Assembly (NCBI GenBank): GCA_964617665.1
Contig: CAZUAH010000147.1
Span: 1 to 27,746 of the forward strand
From: JADHUC01 sp964617665
GTDB lineage: Bacteria; Planctomycetota; Planctomycetia; Pirellulales; Pirellulaceae
Length of the DNA: 27,746 bases
Direction: 5' to 3'
The notes under the pieces are model-generated. The model saw only the letters and a list, made by a program, of their open reading frames with translations. It was not told the DNA's origin and did no database searches. Made by a program: the position numbers and the translations under genes. Shown one piece after another: positions 25,215-27,746 of this stretch (position 1 is its first letter; each line of letters begins with the position of its first letter).

Positions 25215-26260
25215 CGTGTTTGCGTTCGGATCCACTCTTCGGGCGCGAAACGAACGGGCGGCGTTGTGGGCGTCGTGCGTGGTGGCGCGATTCGCCTTGG
25301 CGCGAGCCGGACCGGTGGCGGTGCGACGGCGGGTTGTGGCGGAGGAATAACAACGCGTTCTGGCGGACGCGGCTTGCGATACGTCGGCGATCCGGGAAGA
25401 TCCACGATCAGACGATACTCCGTGCCCTGTACCACCACAGCATCCAGGGCCATCCAACCCTCTTCGGCCAAGACCTCTTCCTCTGTGGCAGGCTGATCCT
25501 CGGGCGCATCATTCGGGTCCACGATCTGCAGCGCGACTTCCACAGCAACCGGCAGCGATTTGCGCTGCAGGCTGTCCCATGCGCTCGTCCAACCGTTGCC
25601 ATCGAAGTAGCGGAACTCGACCGATGCAACCTCCGGTACCCACGTGACCGAAACATCTGTCGGATCAATGGCTGGCCCAGCGGCTTGCACGTCTTCTACT
25701 GCAAAATCGCCCAGCAATTCCGTTGCCAGCGCGTCGTAGCTATCGTTACTCTCAGGACTTACGGGGGTTTCAAAGTCGAGTTCTCGCCGCATTAGCCCAG
25801 GCTGCGACACGCCGTCGTTCGTCGCTTGGCGCGTGAACGAGTAGTAAACCGTTCGCAACTCGGGGACCCGCGCCTCGGTGAAATCGCCCGACGCTGTCCA
25901 CGAACGGCCGACCGGCGTAGGGTTTCCTTGCTCGGGAGTGACTTGAAGAACGTCGAAACGCAACTCGTGCTGCGATCCCAGCAGTCCGAAGCGTCTGACT
26001 GGTGCCGTTCCTTCCGATCTGGCGGTCGATCCGCCAACAGGATCCTGAATCGCCGCACGAAGGTCGTCGGTCATTTGCTGCATCAAGGCACGACAAAGCT
26101 GGGAATTCTCGACCGTACTTTGACCTTCGTCGAACAGCTCCGTATAGATGCTGAATAGGGACCAAAGGGCCGCCAGAAGCGTCACCGAGAGCGCGGTGGC
26201 CAGCAGCATTTCCACCAGCGTGTAGCCGGCGGTCTTTCGCATTCTGCGCGCCGCGATCAT
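25211..26260 (-). CDS. gspJ: GspJ-like minor pseudopilin
   Basis: 349 aa if it starts at the ATG at 26260, which overlaps the gspI stop by one base (TGATG); a GTG at 26269 is a possible longer start. The prepilin site is Thr-Ala-Gly|Tyr-Thr-Leu-Val-Glu (Glu at +5, residue 17), followed by a hydrophobic helix. The body has a beta-rich pseudopilin layout, with Val-Glu-Phe-Arg-Tyr-Phe-Asp-Gly-Asn-Gly-Trp around the region coded near 25610, a motif type seen in GspJ proteins. The last ~50 residues are Pro/Arg-rich and unusual. GspJ forms the tip complex with GspI and GspK. Confidence 0.82.
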   Translation of the reverse strand: MIAARRMRKTAGYTLVEMLLATALSVTLLAALWSLFSIYTELFDEGQSTVENSQLCRALMQQMTDDLRAAIQDPVGGSTARSEGTAPVRRFGLLGSQHELRFDVLQVTPEQGNPTPVGRSWTASGDFTEARVPELRTVYYSFTRQATNDGVSQPGLMRRELDFETPVSPESNDSYDALATELLGDFAVEDVQAAGPAIDPTDVSVTWVPEVASVEFRYFDGNGWTSAWDSLQRKSLPVAVEVALQIVDPNDAPEDQPATEEEVLAEEGWMALDAVVVQGTEYRLIVDLPGSPTYRKPRPPERVVIPPPQPAVAPPPVRLAPRRIAPPRTTPTTPPVRFAPEEWIRTQTR

Positions 26261-26730
26261 CAAGGCCACTCTTCGTCAAAAGGCGTGTCGAATAGAGGAT
26301 CAATCTGCCAATCGAAATCGGCCGAGCCGTCGACTGAGGAACTCGCATCGTGCATCCAGCGGGTGAGCGAGAACTGTTCGCCGGAACGTTGCGAAGTCGT
26401 TGATTCGGATTCGGCCGGATCCTGCATCGCCGTTATTCGCAGCGAAACCAGCCCGAATTGTTCCAGCGATTCGACTTCGACCGAATACACCCAGCCAGGC
26501 ATTTCGGCTACGGGCTGCGATTCGACCGAGGCAACCGGCGCAGCGCCGACAAGGATCTCGTTCAGTTTGCTGCGACAGATCAATTGCGCGGTGGTCGCAT
26601 CGGCTGCATCTTCGGCATCCTTCCTGCCCACATAGGCCATCTGGCCCAGCACAAACAGGCAAGCCAAGAGGATCGCGGTTGCCAGGATCACTTCGAGCAA
26701 CGAGAAACCGGAGCTACGTTTTCGTCTCAT
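26260..26730 (-). CDS. gspI: GspI-like minor pseudopilin
   Basis: 156 aa; its ATG at 26730 directly follows the gspH stop, with GGGGGA about 7 nt upstream. The prepilin site is Ser-Ser-Gly|Phe-Ser-Leu-Leu-Glu (Glu13 at +5) with a hydrophobic helix Val-Ile-Leu-Ala-Thr-Ala-Ile-Leu-Leu. A helix with Gln-Leu-Ile-Cys-Arg-Ser-Lys-Leu-Asn-Glu-Ile follows, resembling the conserved GspI region after the transmembrane helix, and then a beta strand Trp-Val-Tyr-Ser-Val-Glu-Val. GspI starts assembly of the pseudopilus tip. The Ser/Asp-rich C-terminus is longer than usual. Confidence 0.82.
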   Translation of the reverse strand: MRRKRSSGFSLLEVILATAILLACLFVLGQMAYVGRKDAEDAADATTAQLICRSKLNEILVGAAPVASVESQPVAEMPGWVYSVEVESLEQFGLVSLRITAMQDPAESESTTSQRSGEQFSLTRWMHDASSSVDGSADFDWQIDPLFDTPFDEEWP

Positions 26731-27366
26731 TCAAAGGTCCCCCAGCCGTTCGCCGTCCATCGTCTCCAAGCGTTGAACTTCGCCGACGGTGACGGTGCCG
26801 GTCAATCCGCGCAAAGACAAATCGACAGCGTAACTTGGAGTTCCGAGTCGAAGATGCGCGTTCAACGTCCGACCGTTGGGATAGAACACGATCGGCGCGG
26901 ACCATGTCTCTCCGGTGCCCCCGCCAGCCAGATCACCAGCGAACTCGATTGCTGACCCTGCATTTGGATCGAAGAAAACAATATCGTCAGGCAGTTCACA
27001 ATGTGACGACACATCCTCGTTTAGATCGCGATTCGACAGGCCACTGTCGTTTGCTGCATCGCCAGGGGTAATCAGTCCCGATTGCCCCCCCGTCGCGATA
27101 TCGTTGCCGCTTGATACCTCGTAAACAGACGTGCCCGGCTGGTACTGAAAGAAGCGGACGCTGCCGGACTCGATAGCGTCTAGCCGGGCTTCGAGCAACT
27201 GGATCCGCAATTGTCTTGCGGCATCCTGAAGTTGTCCTGTTTCGGACAACCTGTGCACCGCCGGCCATGCCAAGCCAACAATCACAGCTAGAATCGCCAG
27301 GACGATCAGTAGCTCCAGCAGCGTATAGCCGCAGCGTCGCCGGACCGTTCCAGGAGCGTTGCACAT
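26731..27366 (-). CDS. gspH: GspH-like minor pseudopilin
   Basis: 211 aa from the ATG at 27366; the ribosome site is weak. The prepilin site is Arg-Arg-Cys-Gly|Tyr-Thr-Leu-Leu-Glu (Glu18 at +5) followed by Leu-Leu-Ile-Val-Leu-Ala-Ile-Leu. The helix continues through Arg-Gln-Leu-Arg-Ile-Gln-Leu-Leu-Glu-Ala-Arg, a GspH/FimT pattern, and the C-terminus has Ile-Val-Phe-Tyr-Pro-Asn-Gly-Arg-Thr, which resembles the GspH Phe-x-Pro-x-Gly motif. GspH links the major pseudopilin GspG to the tip complex. The stop abuts gspI. Confidence 0.82.
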   Translation of the reverse strand: MCNAPGTVRRRCGYTLLELLIVLAILAVIVGLAWPAVHRLSETGQLQDAARQLRIQLLEARLDAIESGSVRFFQYQPGTSVYEVSSGNDIATGGQSGLITPGDAANDSGLSNRDLNEDVSSHCELPDDIVFFDPNAGSAIEFAGDLAGGGTGETWSAPIVFYPNGRTLNAHLRLGTPSYAVDLSLRGLTGTVTVGEVQRLETMDGERLGDL

Positions 27367-27558
27367 AGTTCTGCCAGCCTGTGGGTCAGGCTCCGCCCGA
27401 CGCAGCGAGTGTTCGGTGCTCAGGATTCAGGTTTTGGCACGCACACCTTCATCTACTCAATCCAATTTCGTCCGAAATCCGAACCTCAAGTCAGAGACTC
27501 CGGCCACAACTTTTGGGTCCGAGAATTGCGAAGCCAAAACCCAAATCCGGCCAAGCAT
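27367..27558. other. gspG-gspH intergenic region
   Basis: A 192-nt gap without a gene. A 7-bp inverted repeat (tttgggt near 27512, acccaaa near 27538) might form a small hairpin soon after the gspG stop. The stretch at about 27370-27400 (cctgtgggtcaggctccgcc) looks like an intergenic element, but I cannot show that it is repeated. A break after the major pseudopilin is consistent with gspG being expressed at a higher level than the minor pseudopilins. Confidence 0.4.
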
Positions 27559-27746
27559 TTAGAGCTCGGGTTCGGGAAAGCCGCCGTCGCCGAAATCGGT
27601 GTCGATGTCGATGTCCAGGTCTTCGTCGATGTCGCCGAACTCGCCCTCTCCGCTGCTCCCGGAACCGCGATTGGAAATGTCGTCCTCGGTACCGTCTTCC
27701 TTGTCCGGTCCCCACGACCAAACTTTCGGGAACTCTCCCCCTTCGA
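27559..27746 (-). CDS. gspG: GspG-like major pseudopilin, C-terminal part only
   Basis: The last 61 codons are present; the 5' part, including the prepilin site, lies beyond the right edge. The visible part begins Glu-Gly-Gly-Glu-Phe-Pro-Lys-Val-Trp-Ser-Trp-Gly-Pro-Asp, then Glu-Asp-Gly-Thr-Glu-Asp-Asp-Ile-Ser-Asn. This matches the C-terminal calcium-binding loop of GspG (Trp-Ser-x-Gly-Pro-Asp-x-x-x-Gly-Thr-x-Asp-Asp-Ile). After this loop comes a ~38-residue Gly/Ser and then Asp/Glu-rich tail not found in ordinary GspG, which normally ends within a few residues. GspG is the main subunit of the pseudopilus piston. Its place before gspH is the canonical order. Confidence 0.8.
   Translation of the reverse strand, partial: EGGEFPKVWSWGPDKEDGTEDDISNRGSGSSGEGEFGDIDEDLDIDIDTDFGDGGFPEPEL

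Noticed and set aside
25215..25457. An upstream extension of gspK into gspJ (and a similar one of gspL into gspK at 23461-23703)
   Set aside because: The extensions are low-complexity shadows of the upstream gene; the ATGA-overlap starts fit the signal or domain starts.

Overview
The window looks like chromosomal DNA of a planctomycete, most likely of the Pirellulaceae/Rhodopirellula type. Three things point that way: a type II secretion (T2SS) cluster with fused subunits and a very long secretin, a small BON-domain exported protein of a kind I associate with this phylum, and a GC-rich interspersed palindrome of a style common in planctomycete intergenic regions. No database could be searched, so the taxonomic call is from recognition only.

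Layout. (1) Positions 1-14740, minus strand: one uninterrupted reading frame that starts at a GTG at 14740 and runs off the left edge, at least 4,913 codons. It encodes an exported giant: signal peptide, a Pro/Ala/Lys-rich stalk, an N0/STN-like domain, one N1-like domain, then about 67 tandem copies of a ~66-residue module resembling the secretin N-domain (NolW/Secretin_N-like). The C-terminus is outside the window. (2) 14741-15164: divergent intergenic region. (3) 15165-15896, plus strand: exported BON-like protein. (4) 15652-16797, minus: lipoprotein of unknown function whose 3' end overlaps the BON gene antisense by 245 nt. (5) 16811-20671, minus: gspD secretin, 1,286 aa, with 8-9 N-domains instead of the usual four. 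(6) 20672-20962: intergenic region with a 25-bp-arm imperfect palindrome. (7) 20963-27746, minus: tightly coupled gspG(partial)-H-I-J-K-L-M, with stop/start overlaps at most junctions.

How it fits together. The minus-strand cluster (transcribed right to left as G-H-I-J-K-L-M-D-lipoprotein) encodes the pseudopilins, the inner-membrane platform proteins GspL and a GspM with a PilP/GspC-like tail, the outer-membrane secretin, and a lipoprotein that may assist the secretin. The ATPase (GspE), the platform protein GspF and the prepilin peptidase are not in the window. The giant gene lies just beyond this cluster, on the same strand, and is built from the same class of domain as the secretin's periplasmic part. 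The most notable content is this giant tandem array of secretin N-like modules, with several layers of internal duplication (exact 792-nt four-module periods, a 2.4-kb twelve-module duplication, a 396-nt two-module period). Its function is unknown: it may be a giant secretin-related ring or tube, a periplasm-spanning fibre, or a scaffold for the secretion apparatus.
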